Shown here piece by piece: positions 1-11,492 of a DNA stretch of 64,000 nucleotides. The position numbers and the translations under genes were made by a program. Each line of letters opens with the position of its first letter. Position 1 is the stretch's first letter. The stretch is from Podaxis mareebaensis. Taxonomy: Eukaryota; Basidiomycota; Agaricomycetes; Agaricales; Agaricaceae. The notes below the pieces were generated by a model. The model saw nothing but the letters and a program-made list of their open reading frames with translations, was not told where the DNA came from and did no database searches. The stretch covers positions 147,693 to 211,692 of the forward strand of contig JAEUWP010000583.1 of NCBI GenBank assembly GCA_018524725.1, given 5' to 3'.

Positions 1-1772
1 ATAAACTCATCGTCTCGCCTTCTGCTGAAGCGGCTGCAGCTGTAGAGGCAGCACCTCGTCCCCGTCCTCTTCCCCGTCTACCGCGTCCTCTGCCCCTGCC
101 TCGTCCCCTTCCGCGGGCAGTAGAAGTTGTGTCGTCTGCATCATTGTCATCGTCCTTATCGAAAAACTCGCCTCGCCCTGCATGTCTATCGTGCCTCGTT
201 TCACCCGCCTGACCTGTCCCTCTTTCTTCATCCTTTTCTTCAGCATTCCGTTCTTCCTCCGCAAGAAGACCCTGTAAATCTGGAGGGATATCCTGCATTG
301 CTACACTAGGTGCCCCTTGTAGATAACGAAGTTTGTTCCGGATACTCATCGTGATCCGTTTTAGCGATGCTGGCGTATTCTGATTATCTACTTTCCCAGT
401 TAGAGGAGGATGGAGTTTCCATTGAGAATCGGCGAAGAAAGCGTCGTAGACCGTTCGAGGAAGTTCATCGGGAATCTCGGCGCCCACGAGGACGGAGGTC
501 TCATATGTCCAACACCGGCTCACGTTCTTGATAGTGTATCCTCCGCCGCCGACGACAAGGAGAGGGACGTTGTATTTACGAACGAAGTTGACGCATTCGC
601 CGTGTGCTGCGATTGAGAGGTTGAATGCACCAAGACGATCACAGCCGAGAGAGTCAGCACCGCATTGGAGAACGATGGCCGTTGGTCGGAATGCGGTTAC
701 CGTGTCGTCTATCACGGTTTTGAAAATCGTGAGATACATCTCGTCGTCAATGCCATCTTGCAATGGGACGTTGATGCAAAAATGTTTTCCGGGTCCGCTG
801 CCGTTGTCATCAAGTTTGCCGGTGCCCGGGAAGAAGTCGCCTGTGTATTTATGGAAGGAGACTGTCATGACTCGGTTGGACTGGTAGAACGCGAGTTCGA
901 CTCCGTCGCCGTGATGAATGTCGATGTCAATATAGAGGACGCGGGGATGGTATCTAAAGCAATAGGTTAGCCTTATGAAGTGTTTCAGGGATGGAGCATT
1001 TTTCTGAACCTGAGGAGTTCAAGGATGGCAAGGACGATGTCATTGACATAACAGAAACCGCTTGCTTCGCCTCTCTTGGCGTGATGTAAACCACCTGACC
1101 AGTTGATGGCAATGTCTGTTGTTCCGGCGCAAAGTTTGCGGGCTCCTGCTAATGAGGCGCCCGCATACATACGGCAAAAATCGTACATGTCTGCGAAAAT
1201 GGGACAGTCTTCGATGCAGTTGAAAGAATCAATCATTTGTTTCATCTCGGCTTGGTTTTGCGGCGTCACTCTGAAGGGATACCCGCAAATTAGGATGTTT
1301 AAGATTGCAATGGAGTGGGTTCAATGAAATTGCTTACCTGGACAAGAATTCGATATAATCGTGGTCATGGTACATCTCAAGCTCTTCTTGAGTTGCTGGT
1401 CGGGGGTCGTAGATGTTGTGAATTTGTTTGTCCAACCCATAACCCATAACAAGAGCATTTGTTAATGTCAGACGATGGGGTTTCATAGGGTGACGTTCCT
1501 ATACAAGGAAATGTACCATGATATTTTGCCATAAAATAGAAGATACCTACCCCGTAGTGTTGCGCACCAACACCTTTGGGAAAGTAATATGATACGATTG
1601 GCCTTGAGTGAGGCTAACAAGTTGGAGTTAGAGCGTAATATAAAACGTACTAAGGAAACGACCTCACGTTTATACGTTCTGTTATGGGCTGTGCTGTCCC
1701 ATGTTGTCCCCGGTCATAAAAGTAAGGGGACGATGAGAATGTCAATGTCGTTGCTTGGGAACTCCGAACCAT
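1..1772 (-). CDS. HOS2: Class I histone deacetylase, HOS2/HDAC3-like (3' end outside window)
   Basis: Zinc-dependent lysine deacetylase acting on histone tails in the nucleus; Hos2 is the catalytic subunit of the fungal Set3 complex. The start chosen is the ATG at 1772-1770. Exon 1 (1772-1668) joins in frame to exon 2 (1613-1551), which encodes [14 protein letters not shown], then to 1498-1338 with [19 protein letters not shown]. The exon at about 1270-1010 carries [17 protein letters not shown] and [16 protein letters not shown] with the catalytic His pair. The DCPIF...YAGAS spelling fits Hos2/HDAC3 better than Rpd3. Downstream exons hold the rest of the deacetylase fold, including [12 protein letters not shown] near 400. 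After about position 300 the protein becomes acidic and then strongly Arg-Gly rich (positions 117-50). The coding frame is still open at position 1, so the C-terminus is missing. It is divergent from PER1. Family assignment is firm; Hos2 orthology is likely. Confidence 0.93.
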
Positions 1773-2211
1773 ATGGTAAGTCCTTTTCGTGCAATTCAGC
1801 TCGTATGGAATCACGAAATGTAATGAAACACAAGACGAGAGATTGTATAATGACCTATTAAATTGTCTAGTCGTTATCAAGATTCAAGTTCTTGGGTATT
1901 CGATGAAGGTATCGTCTTAAGTTCTCGTCGTTCTTTCGCACTGTAGCTTTCAGAATGTAAGCTCCCAATGCTTCTAATAGGAAAAAGCGTACCTGGAATC
2001 GATTTCCCTGGGATAAAAAATGGAAGAGCGAATTTCCACACTTTCGAACTTGGGTGTTGGGTAAGTGTTGCTTGAACTTGGTGAAGGTGGGCGTAGGCAG
2101 GCACAGCCACATGTTATGACTAAGCGACACGCCATCATCTCTTCGCCTGAGCTTTGAAACGCGTTGGCGTTGCCTCTTATTTCTACTACATTGCATAACC
2201 TTCCTTTTGCT
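1773..2211. other. Divergent intergenic region between HOS2 and PER1
   Basis: This 439-base spacer must carry both divergent promoters. Open frames here have no recognisable protein signature. No clear TATA box was seen. Confidence 0.5.
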
Positions 2212-3290
2212 ATGAAGGTCTCCTATATTATCACATTGCTGGCGAGTCTGCCACTTACCATTGTCATCGCATCCTCCGGAGATAGGAGGCCGGAATTCAC
2301 GACATGCGTCTCACAATGTCAATTTGAACGATGTCCGGCAGCATCCACACGACTCGCTCAGTCATTAGCATTATACCTAACGCGCTGGACGTGTCTGGAC
2401 GAGTGTCGATATGACTGTATGCATCAACTCACAAAGTTGGATCAAGCTCACAAATCCCGGATCCACCAGTACTACGGGAAATGGCCCTTCTGGCGCTTCT
2501 GCGGCATGCAAGAGCCAGCTTCCGTCCTATTCTCACTTTTCAACATGTTGGCCCATATCCAGGGGGCGAGACAAATTATGCGACGGGTTCCACGAAACCA
2601 TGCTATGCGATCCTACTATCTTGTTTGGTCGTTAACGAGCATCAACGCTTGGATATGGTCATCCATCTTCCACACTCGGGGTGAGCATAACATGCTTTTA
2701 CTATGAAAGATCTTATCAATCTTTTGTCCGTAGACTTGCCCCTCACCGAGAAAATGGACTACTTTTCAGCCGCACTCGCAATCATGTATGCAATGTATTA
2801 CACCACCATCCGTCTATTCCACCTCTACCGCCCCAAAGATCATAAGTTGACACAAATCTCGAGAGTATCCAAGGACTGGAGACTTGTTGCTCTGACTTGG
2901 CTGTGTTCTCTCGCATTCCTCGGCCATATCTCGTACCTGACCTTGCTCCCAAGGTTCGACTACACATATAATATGGCTTTTAACCTCATCATTGGTTTAC
3001 TCCACAATATCCTCTGGCTTCTTTACTCCATGCCGTCTTCATTCTCTCTCCTGCGGAGGTTCGCCTCACGTGCCAAATCATATCGTCCCTCCTATGCTTC
3101 GAAAGCAGGAGTCTTCGTGGTGCTGACAACCGCAGCGACCGCCCTTGAACTTTTCGACTTTCCACCTTGGGGTTTGGTTATCGATGCCCATGCGCTATGG
3201 CATCTGGTCACTGCACCAATAGCTTATTATTGGTACAACTTTTTGGTCGAGGATAGTCTTGACCCTAGCTGGCGCGAACAGAGAGTGTAA
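2212..3290 (+). CDS. PER1: PER1/PGAP3 GPI-anchor lipid-remodelling protein
   Basis: Multi-pass ER membrane protein of the CREST hydrolase group. The family removes the sn-2 acyl chain of GPI anchors so the lipid can be remodelled before export. The start at 2212 gives a hydrophobic signal peptide (MKVSYIITLLASLPLTIVIA). A Cys-rich lumenal segment follows, then KWPFWR, an N-terminal membrane segment and the family motif FHTRD. That motif is created by splicing the intron 2681-2733 (gtgagc...tag), which joins HTR to DLPLTEKMDYF. The C-terminal part has several membrane helices and the conserved WGLVIDAHALWHL block. The product is about 341 residues, normal for the family. An in-frame upstream Met at 2164 was not used because it would put residues before the signal peptide. 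No lesions were seen. Confidence 0.94.
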
Positions 3291-3967
3291 TTTATGTTTG
3301 TGAGTCCTTCCAGGCACGATGAGTTTGCGCAGAGTCTGATCCCTAAGATGCACAAACAGGCAATACTGGAATATATACCCTTTTCCACTGGTGGATAGAC
3401 TGCTAACATATGTGGCTTCCCCTTGCATTTTCACTCGGAGCTCGCTACTTTGCTTTATGGAAAGGCGGATTCCCGTCTCTGTCTCTGTTTAAATCCTTCC
3501 GTCGGTGGCAAGTATCACCTGGTCACTTTCATTCTTCGCACGAACCCATGGGTGTGGTAAAGGACTCCAGAGTGCCTATTTCATTGCCGCTCGCCCAACC
3601 AGAGCATATGACCCAACGACGAGTGCTCTGGCACTAAAGATAGCTGTTCTCTGGCTCTTTCGAGCTTTAGAGTCCCAGGATCTTTACTTTTTATACATCG
3701 CCTGGAGTCGCACCAACTAAATCTCCCAGAAGTGTATCCTTCTAGTATTTTATCTTCGCCATTCTCATCCTCGCTTTCTCATCGTCTCGAGCTGTTCTTG
3801 ACAATCTACTTCATTCCTGGACTCATGAACGTCGAATTTCTCCGTGGTGACCTTAAATTCTCCGATACCGCTCGTCAACGGGCCGCTACCGCATCGCAGG
3901 AACTCGTTGCACTGCATAAATACGTGGAAAACTCCCACTTTTCACTGAGCTCCTGCATTTCGACGAA
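3291..3967. other. Intergenic region between PER1 and GH12 gene
   Basis: This holds the PER1 3' end and the GH12 promoter. Several ORFs of 70-80 codons lie here, but none has a recognisable motif or continues into the GH12 frame. Nothing else was seen. Confidence 0.5.
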
Positions 3968-5289
3968 ATGAGATTCTTATCCCTACTTGCGCTCGCCGTT
4001 GTCGTTCTCGCTTCTCCCGTTAAGGAGGCAAATACCACCTTGGAGAAACGAGGTGCCGTTCTCACCGCCCAGTTCGCAACTGAATCCGAGGTACCGTTGC
4101 CTTTCCCGAGTCCGTCGCTGTGTCTAATACACGCATAATCACAGGCAAATGGGTAATGGGGGGATTTTTTTTATATCTGTATGTGGTATTGATCACTACC
4201 ACAGGCGTTTTATTCTTGAGAACAACCTCTGGGGAGAAGCTGCTGCTACCAGTGGTGGGTTTGATGTGACTCGCCAGTCGTGTTTTTCGACCGACCGCAC
4301 AACAGGTTCCCAAAGTTCACAAGTAACGAATGTCAATGGCAACACCATTACTTGGCATACCACCTACACCTGGCAAGGAGGTACTTCACCCGCTTGGCTA
4401 CTCGTTCGCAAATCCTAACCCGAAATTACCCGAGGACCTTTCAACGTGAAGAGCTGTGCGCGATCTGAAAATTTCTTCTCCCTCATAACCCAAACGCCCT
4501 TCTCATAGATGCAAACTTGGACCTCCGAGTCGGCTTGGGCAAAACTCTTTCTCAAATCACCTCGATCCCAACGAGCTGGTCCTGGACCTACACCCAGGCT
4601 TCTTCCGACCTTGTTGCTGACGTATCGTACGACTTGTGGCTGTCTAATGTTGCTGGTACTGGAGGTGCTTCTTCGACCTCTACGTTTGAGATGTGGGTGC
4701 TTTAGCTATGTTATATGCCCACTAAGTGTAGGCGCTAATCTCATATGTGTTCCAGCATGGTTTGGTTGAGCACTAGAGGAGGGTAAGCTCACCCTTACCG
4801 TTACGCGCAACAACACTCGGTGCTGATGGTGCGGTAGCGCTGGGCCCGCTGGCTCTCAAATCGGTACCGCAAAGTACGTCTTAAGTTGATCTTCGCTCAC
4901 ACTTCACACCTAACTATCTGCAAATACGTAGCGTCAACGGCGTCACCTGGAAGTTATTCAAAGGCACTGTCGCGACCTGGACAGTTTTCTCATTTGTTGC
5001 TCCTAATGAGATCACCAACTTCAACCAAGACCTCAAGCCGTTCTTTAGTGTGTTTAGACCACCCTGAAGTAATTGCATCATACTAACACCGAGGAACCTT
5101 GCGTAGCTTTCCTTATCAACAACCAAGGTGTACCTTCCAACCAGTTCCTCGTCCAAGCTCAGGCTGGTACCGAACCTTTTGTTGGTGCGCAACTTCATGA
5201 ATAATGTTCGAAAACCGAGGCTAACATACCGTTGTGATACAGGAAGCGCTACGCTCACCACGAATGCGTACTCCATTTCAATCAATTAA
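3968..5289 (+). CDS. Secreted glycoside hydrolase family 12 endoglucanase/xyloglucanase
   Basis: Retaining endo-beta-1,4-glucanase fold (GH12, beta jelly roll) acting outside the cell on cellulose or xyloglucan. The start at 3968 gives a signal peptide, MRFLSLLALAVVVLAS, then a short pro-segment ending in KR. About nine short introns can be removed to give an uninterrupted family sequence: NNLWGEAAATSGSQ, GNTITWHTTYTWQGG, NVKSYANLDLRVGLGK, IPTSWSWTY, VSYDLWLSNVAG, FEIMVWLSTRGGAGP, VNGVTWKLFKG, DLKPFF and QAGTEPFVGSATL. By comparison with characterised GH12 enzymes, the Glu in FEIMVW is the nucleophile and the Glu in GTEPF the acid/base; both are present. Read as raw DNA, stops such as the TAA in ggagggtaagc look like breaks but are inside introns (that one starts at 4779). 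Substrate preference cannot be decided from sequence alone. Confidence 0.92.
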
Positions 5290-5548
5290 GTTTAGTCGAC
5301 TGTTCGTAGTGGCTTCAAACAAATGTATGTATTAGTTCTGTTCGACTGACTCGACCACCAAGCGTGGTACATGTGCTTCATCGAGCCAGGCAAAGTTTGT
5401 GGATCAGTGATAACTATGGTAAGATAAATGAAGGACTACCAATTGGTATTTGGGACATGAGACGTCAAGATAAGCAATGCGACAAATTGCCTCAGAAATA
5501 CAGATGTCGAGACTTGTAACGCAAGAAAAGGGTATCAAAATCTCACTC

Positions 5549-8168
5549 TCAATTCCTCTTTGGCGGGTCACCCGTTGTAGTATTCCACTCCGTTCCGGGC
5601 GGCACCGACCAATCCCCATGACAATCCCAATTCCAGTCCGTATTCTTGATATTCTCGCGCATAGCCCCAACAAACGTTTCAACGGGGCACATGCCGTCTC
5701 TCTGCTCTGGGCAGCCTTTGATGCCCGTCAAAGGCACGACGCCGTCATTGATGATGATACGTATTTGTGGGCCCGTGAGGGATGTACATTCGAGCACTGG
5801 GAGAGGGGAAAATAGTCAGTTGAAGCGGTAGCGTCAAGGGGGAGGCTTACGTTGGAGCTGGATATTCGTCGCGAACGGTGCAAGTTCTGAAGAACGGAAC
5901 TTGCGATCCTTGACTATATGAGTGTATGGCAACGGCCCTTGCTCAGCAAAGGTTGTCAAGTTGAGCGCAGTGATAACTGGACCACATCGCAAATAACACC
6001 ATGTCATCTTTTGTCTACACTGTGGAAGTTGAAGACACGATACGCACTGTTAAGAACAACGACCTCATGCGTAGCATCAACGTACAAACTCTGATCGAGA
6101 GGGAATGTGATCGGGTTATCATCCAACGTCGAATTTGTAGACGAGTTGTGGACAGTGATAGGCGTGTGGGTGAGACGTGCAACTAGCTCTTGGATCCAAC
6201 CAATTCCTTGGACACGTGCAACGGGAGAACCGAACGCAGAACCGTACCAGAAGTAAAGGTCCAGACTAGAAGCAAGGGAAGCGGTGAGTGTGAGATGGGA
6301 CAATAGAGGGCGGGTGAAAACCTACGCGTAGTCGAATCCTTCCCATTCTTCCTCCGTGAAGAGTTCACAGAATTTACTGTAACCAAGAGCAACGGTCTAG
6401 ATAATAACCTATGAACATTCGTGGAAATAGGAAAAGACAGACGGAAATTACCTCATAAGCGCACATCTGCTGCATAGTATACACATCCTCGATCGTGAGG
6501 TCAAACCCGGGAATCTCCTCCGCTAATCGTCGTTGCGCGTCTTTGAGATACAGATCCGCCCAGCGCTCAACATACCATACACCACGATCGGCCTTGTCAC
6601 CGTCTTTGGCGTTGGGGCATGTTTTGTATGGTGCAAGGGTGTTGTTGAACTGGATAGCCGGATGTCAATATTTGTTTGGTTTAGGGCTGGGATTGGCAAC
6701 GTACACCATCAGCTTCAATGGTGATGGATTGTTGATATTGTCCGTCATATGGCCAGCCAAAGAAACCAAGGGCGAAGTTCATTGCCGAAGCGAGCATGCG
6801 ATCCCTAGATTGCAGTGAGAAATGTGAACGTGGAAACCAGACCAGGATTACTCACTGGGATTCGGTCCTAAATACAGGGATTGTATTGGAGTTGGTAAAG
6901 TTCTGCAACAAGAAACCGTATTTCATCCGCATGGTCACACCGAGATCAACTATTGATCATTGGAGCAATGATCAGCAGCTGGACATGAGACGATGGAATG
7001 TACGCTCACAGAGCTGTTGGCGACCGAAAGGAGTGAGGACTTCATTGTAGTCATGAGATGTCATCCCCTCACTAATATTTGGAACACGTACGCTCAGCAC
7101 CGAGTTTATAAGTCCTGGAGCAAGGAGAATCAGCTTGCGGGTCTTCACGGTTGGAGATGCCATTCCTACCAGTCGTTCAAGAATTCCAGTCGCCCAGAAC
7201 CTCTCCAGACCTCGGTTGCGTTGTGCAACTTGTCGGCGAGCTTTGCAGGTCCACCATAACGTGCTGAGGAAGCGCCAATACCGTCAACCCATCAAGATTA
7301 TACTCTCAATAAAAGGAAACAACTCACCCCATTCCGTTGGATACCTTGCACCATGCCTATGCACAAAGTGTAAGCCTGTGATGCGACATGTATCCGGTGT
7401 CTCAGGTCCCGAATCCAACCCGAAACCACCCTTCTCGATCGAATACCAAGGCGAAAGGTTCCCCCATTTCTCCAGCATGTTGAATTTTCTCTTCTTTCCT
7501 TTCTTTCCCTTTCCTTTCCCCTTCTTCAGTTCCTCGTCCTCCTCCTCGCTGTGGTGTTCTTGAGAAGTTTTTCCCAGTCGGCTAGGCACAACAAGGTGTG
7601 GTGCTCCTGTATGCATTGGCCATGAGGGTGCCGTAGCAACAACGGCGGGTTCCGCTCCGGTGGGTGTCGGGCCTGCATACCCCACGTCAGAAGGGAAGTA
7701 TTCTGGAAACCTGTTCGTCGGCTCCGCCGGAGGGAAGTTATGAACTTCTGAGGACCCTACATAAGGCGGCACAGCCTGAGCATCGACGCTCTCAGCGTTA
7801 TTTCCACCCAAAGATGGCCCAGCGGGAGTAGAGCAGTGCACCACAATCAGGTGCATTATAACCGTACACAGCACACCAACTGCGAATGCCCCGATGAGCT
7901 GGGCGTAGTACGATGCGCCTGACATCTTCTTCGTGCCCACTTGGTACTCTTCAGATTTAGTGGCTGGTCTGATAGGAGGGTCGCCGTGTGTGGTGCTAGG
8001 GAGCTCGCGTTTATCTCCACTGGACATGTAGTGAGAGTCATGGTCGTGATTGGCGTTGGCCAGCAAGGCTTGGTTCTCGTCTTCCCCATCATAGGCTTCT
8101 TCGTCGTCTGGCACCGGCCTACCCAGACCCGCTTCAACGTCGGGTTTAGATGTTGCGGGCATTTCCAA
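5549..8168 (-). CDS. Membrane-anchored histidine phosphatase (acid phosphatase/phytase-like)
   Basis: Branch 2 histidine phosphatase, which hydrolyses phosphomonoesters through a phosphohistidine. The long first exon (8168 to about 7324) encodes an acidic, disordered N-terminus. A single hydrophobic helix follows (about residues 91-113, AFAVGVLCTVIMHLIVV). Next come a Pro-rich stretch, a Lys/Gly-rich patch (KGKGKGKKGKKRK) and the active-site motif HFVHRHGARYPT. Downstream exons give YGGPAKLADKLHNATEVW, WTYKLGAELLTPFGRQQL, FFGWPYDGQYQQS, then the distal motif VDATHEVVVLN with the His-Glu proton-donor pair, and a C-terminus ending at 5549. The charge pattern suggests a type II membrane protein with the phosphatase outside the cytosol, not a freely secreted phytase. 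All splice junctions checked keep the frame. The downstream neighbour GH12 is convergent, with 259 bases between the two stop codons. Confidence 0.88.
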
Positions 8169-8506
8169 CTCGAAAATGGCGTTAAGACGCCCCCTCGATA
8201 CTTGAGAGGAAGAGATGGCGGAAGGGAAAGGAGGAAGTGGAAGTGGTGAGCTAGCAACTCAGGGTGCAAGAAAATAAGGTTGTGATGTGATTTCATAATG
8301 TCACTAACCGAATAATTGCCCCAAGCTTACTCGCAGACAAACCACGCTAGAATCCAATACGAAGCGAAAGTCCAACCAATCCTCACCAGGACCTCTCCCA
8401 ATATTAAACTCGAACCCGACAGTAGTTCCATAATCGCGGATATCAAATGTGCTCGTATGTACGGATACCGCCGCCAGTGTCAGTTGGCACGAGATTGAGG
8501 CGCTAA

Positions 8507-8534
8507 GAACTTGGCGCTGGGAACTTGGCGCTGG
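8507..8534 (+). repeat. 14-bp perfect tandem repeat upstream of NACHT1
   Basis: GAACTTGGCGCTGG occurs twice without a gap (8507-8520 and 8521-8534), 61 bases before the NACHT1 start codon. It overlaps the element shared with NACHT2. Confidence 0.9.
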
Positions 8535-8539
8535 GAATC
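8526..8539 (+). promoter_or_regulatory. 14-bp element shared by the NACHT1 and NACHT2 5' flanks
   Basis: TGGCGCTGGGAATC is identical here and at 14247-14260. It ends 55 and 73 bases before the respective start codons. It could be a conserved promoter or 5'UTR piece, or simply duplicated sequence. A regulatory role is inference. Confidence 0.4.
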
Positions 8540-8594
8540 GCCGATATCATGGATGTGATAGCCTAAACGCCCTTCGACCTGCTTCACGTCTCCG

Positions 8595-11048
8595 ATGTTG
8601 CTGGAGCTCTTCGGACGTTTCAAGCGTCCCCGTGCAAAAGCTAGCAGACACAACTCTCACCGAACACCTGAAGCGAAGGATGGCAATCCCCAGCATCGTC
8701 CAGAAGCTGGTGATTACTTCATGCCCAATCCGGCCTTCCGCACACTTACGGGCATGCATCGTTCCCAGAAACACTTAAATTCGAGGGCGGCACAGTTGAT
8801 TCCACCGGTCTCTTTACCAATGCAAGCGGTTTCGTTATGCACAACCCACAATTCGTACAAAACATCATCAACACTAGAACAGCAGGTGGAAAATTCTCCC
8901 CCACTCCAAGCGAGCCGATAAACTGATCTCATCCCGATAGCACTCGAACTCCTTCACCCCCATATTTGCCCGGAGGCTGCAGTCGATTCAAGTGCTCGGC
9001 ATCCACCGCCTCTGTGCCACCCAGGAACTCGTAAGCGAATCAGAACTAAACTCGAAGCCTGGCTCGACGATTCAAAACGCCAACAAAACATGATCTGGCT
9101 CAGCGGTCCCGCCGGTACTGGCAAATCAGCAGTTGCTCAAACATTCGCCGAGCTTTGCCAAGGAAGACGCCGCCTCGGCGCTGCTTTCTTCTTCTCCAGA
9201 TCAAATGAAAGAGACGACCCCAAGACCCTCATCCCAACCCTTGCGTATCAATTGGCCGTCCACTTCTCTGAATATAAATCCCTTCTCACAGGTCAAATTG
9301 CACACGACTTCACCATCCTGCAGAAAACATCTCGTACCCAACTGAAGAAACTCATTGTCGAACCACTCTCCATCCTGCAGTTGCAAGGCCACCGCGTCAC
9401 TCGAGAGCCGTTCCTCGTTCTCCTGGATGGTTTAGACGAGTGCAGGGGGACAACCGCACAATGCGAATTTGTGGAGATGATCGGCGAGGTTATCCGACTC
9501 AAGAGGGACCTTCCCCTCCTCTGGTTGATTTCCAGTCGCCCAGAGCCACACCTCAAGTATCTCTTCTTGAGGACAGACTTCACTATCAATTGTGATAAAG
9601 AAGAGCTTCTGATTGACGCAGAAACCCGAGATGACGTCGACCGCTATGTACGCGACGGCTTCAGAGACATCCGGAAAGAGTTTTGGGACGTTACGCCTAC
9701 GTCTTGGCCGTCCGACGACCAATTACTCAAGATCTTGGATATCATATCAGGACTTTTCATCCTCGCCTCGACGATCCTCAAATATGTTGGTGACATTGAA
9801 TGCGCAAACCCGATGGGACAGCTCGTAACATTCCTATCGTTCATGGAGGGTGCCAATCGCGTGGGTGCGAAAAATCCTCTGGAGGCATTGGATCTCTTTT
9901 ATTCGCGGATCCTGTCCGGCATACCCGACGACATCTTTCCGACGACGAAAAGAATATTGGCCTGTTGCTTCCGATGGGGTCCATTCTACCAGCCATTTGG
10001 TTCCCTGACTACATTCTCTGCACAGGCACTCTGCAACTTCTTGCATGTTGACCAGAGTACATTCTATAGCGCTCTGCGCAGACTTCACTCCGTGGTTGAC
10101 GTACCCATGCCTGAGAATGCTGTCAACACCCGGTTGCGGTTCTACCATGCGTCATTCGAGGACTACCTTCGCGATCCTATTCGCTGCGGAAAGTTCGTAA
10201 TTGACACAGAATGTACTTGGACTGAAGTTGCCAAATCGTGTCTCTTTTGGCACAAAATTGATCTGGAACTTTTCCATGCAAGCAATAGTGAGTTCAAAAC
10301 TTGTGCTCAAGTAACGGAGCACTCACAACGGTGGTTCAGATCCCTCTGATGGTAATCACGCTCACGGGACTCTACCGACCCTGAAATGGATTTCACCAAC
10401 TAGCAGTGAAGAAATCTCTTCTCAAATTGTTCGATTCTCTGAACAAAACTGTTGGGTACCCTACATTTACATGTCGAGCACAAACGCGAAGGACCTCCTT
10501 CCCCAACTCCACGATTTCCATTTCGGGTTTGTTGGTATCGAATTGACGACGTGCCACTTTCTCCACTTGGTGGACTGGCTATGGAAACTGGTGTGTCACT
10601 GAAGTTGCTCGGTTTCATGCGGGCTACCACTTGACTTACTACTGCATCTTTTATTCTCCCAGGGTCCTCTAAATACTACTTTTTTGCGCACAGAACCATG
10701 CAATGATCTCGATCTACAATTATTGGATAGCATCAATACGGAAGCAACTGAGTTAGGGCCTTGGAAGCCTGCGACTTTTCCGATTGCTCCCAGAGTGGTA
10801 AGCTCACCAATTCACCCACTCCCCAGGCATCAACTCAATCCCTCCGGAAGTATTATGGAATCAGTGAGGACTCTCCAGGCGGAAACGAGTACTTTCTTAT
10901 CGGGCACAGCGATCGAACAGGCCTGTTCTGGTTTTCCTACTCTCAGGGCGGCAAACGCCGCATACTTGGAAAGGCGCGCTTTCTCAGGGAACAGCCACCT
11001 TCCGACCATCCTTTGGGCTGCCTGGTGACGAGTGTTGACATGAACTGA
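8595..11048 (+). CDS. NACHT-domain NTPase (NLR-like), copy 1, intact
   Basis: STAND-class NTPase of the type used by fungi in self/non-self recognition and regulated cell death. Six exons can be assembled: 8595-8709, 8769-8885, 8941-10287, 10340-10590, 10663-10797 and 10851-11048, giving about 720 residues. A basic N-terminal stretch is followed by an Asn/Gly/Ser-rich segment (GLFTNASGFVMHNPQFVQNI). The linker HICPEAAVDSSARHPPPLC precedes the NACHT domain: Walker A GPAGTGKS at residues 133-140, FFFSRSNERDDPKTLIPTLA, Walker B LVLLDGLDECRG and SSRPEPHLKYLF. The NACHT C-terminal helical part ends in RLRFYHASFEDYLRDP. No WD40, ankyrin or TPR repeats follow. The last 230 or so residues form a region I do not recognise, shared with NACHT2. 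The stop at 11046-11048 is TGA where NACHT2 has TGG, so this copy may be slightly shortened. Ligand and partners are unknown. Confidence 0.88.
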
Positions 11049-11492
11049 CATGACGTTGACACTGCAGTACAAGACCCCTACTAACTCTTAACTGGAACTC
11101 TCATTCCGAAACCATGCATGGTTTCGTAAATAACTGCATCTTCAACTGTGGGACCCACGAACATCGTTGTATCCACTAAGTACCTTATTATGCACGTGGC
11201 GTTGCAGTCAAAGACGTGTGGGATGGCTCAAGCTGATTATGCACTTAGCAACGGTGATGTACCCTCTTCTGAAACAGCTGTCAACTTCATGCAATTGGAG
11301 CTCCCGCTCACAGTCCCCGCGATGGCTAGAGCCGGCTCAACTACATTACATAGTGCCCACCTAACGATAGTGGATACTGAAGAGCCGAAGAGTTCGCGAG
11401 TACGACTTCATACTGAGACTCGTACCAAACCTGACAAACATATAATCCGAGATGCATCCTTCTAAACAATCTTTTTAGAATATGAGCGGTGC
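11049..11492. other. Convergent gap between NACHT1 and P450 pseudogene
   Basis: No gene is supported. The open frames here have no recognisable motif and lie 3' of both neighbours. Confidence 0.5.

Larger units (their letters stand above)
8169..8594. other. Divergent region between phosphatase and NACHT1
   Basis: Promoter space for both flanking genes. Apart from the duplicated GAACTTGGCGCTGG element, no coding signature was seen. Confidence 0.5.

Noticed and set aside
410..970. Overlapping plus-strand frames of 68-119 codons across the deacetylase
   Set aside because: They are antisense shadows of the conserved HOS2 exons and have no motif of their own.
4779..4840. Apparent stop codons in the GH12 gene (ggagggtaagc)
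   Set aside because: A canonical intron (gtaagc...ggtag) removes them and restores GGAGPAGSQIGTA.
10798..10826. A 29-nt intron in NACHT1 ending at ccccag
   Set aside because: Too short; the acceptor at 10849-10850 gives a 53-nt intron and matches the YIGVEV start of the homologous NACHT2 exon.
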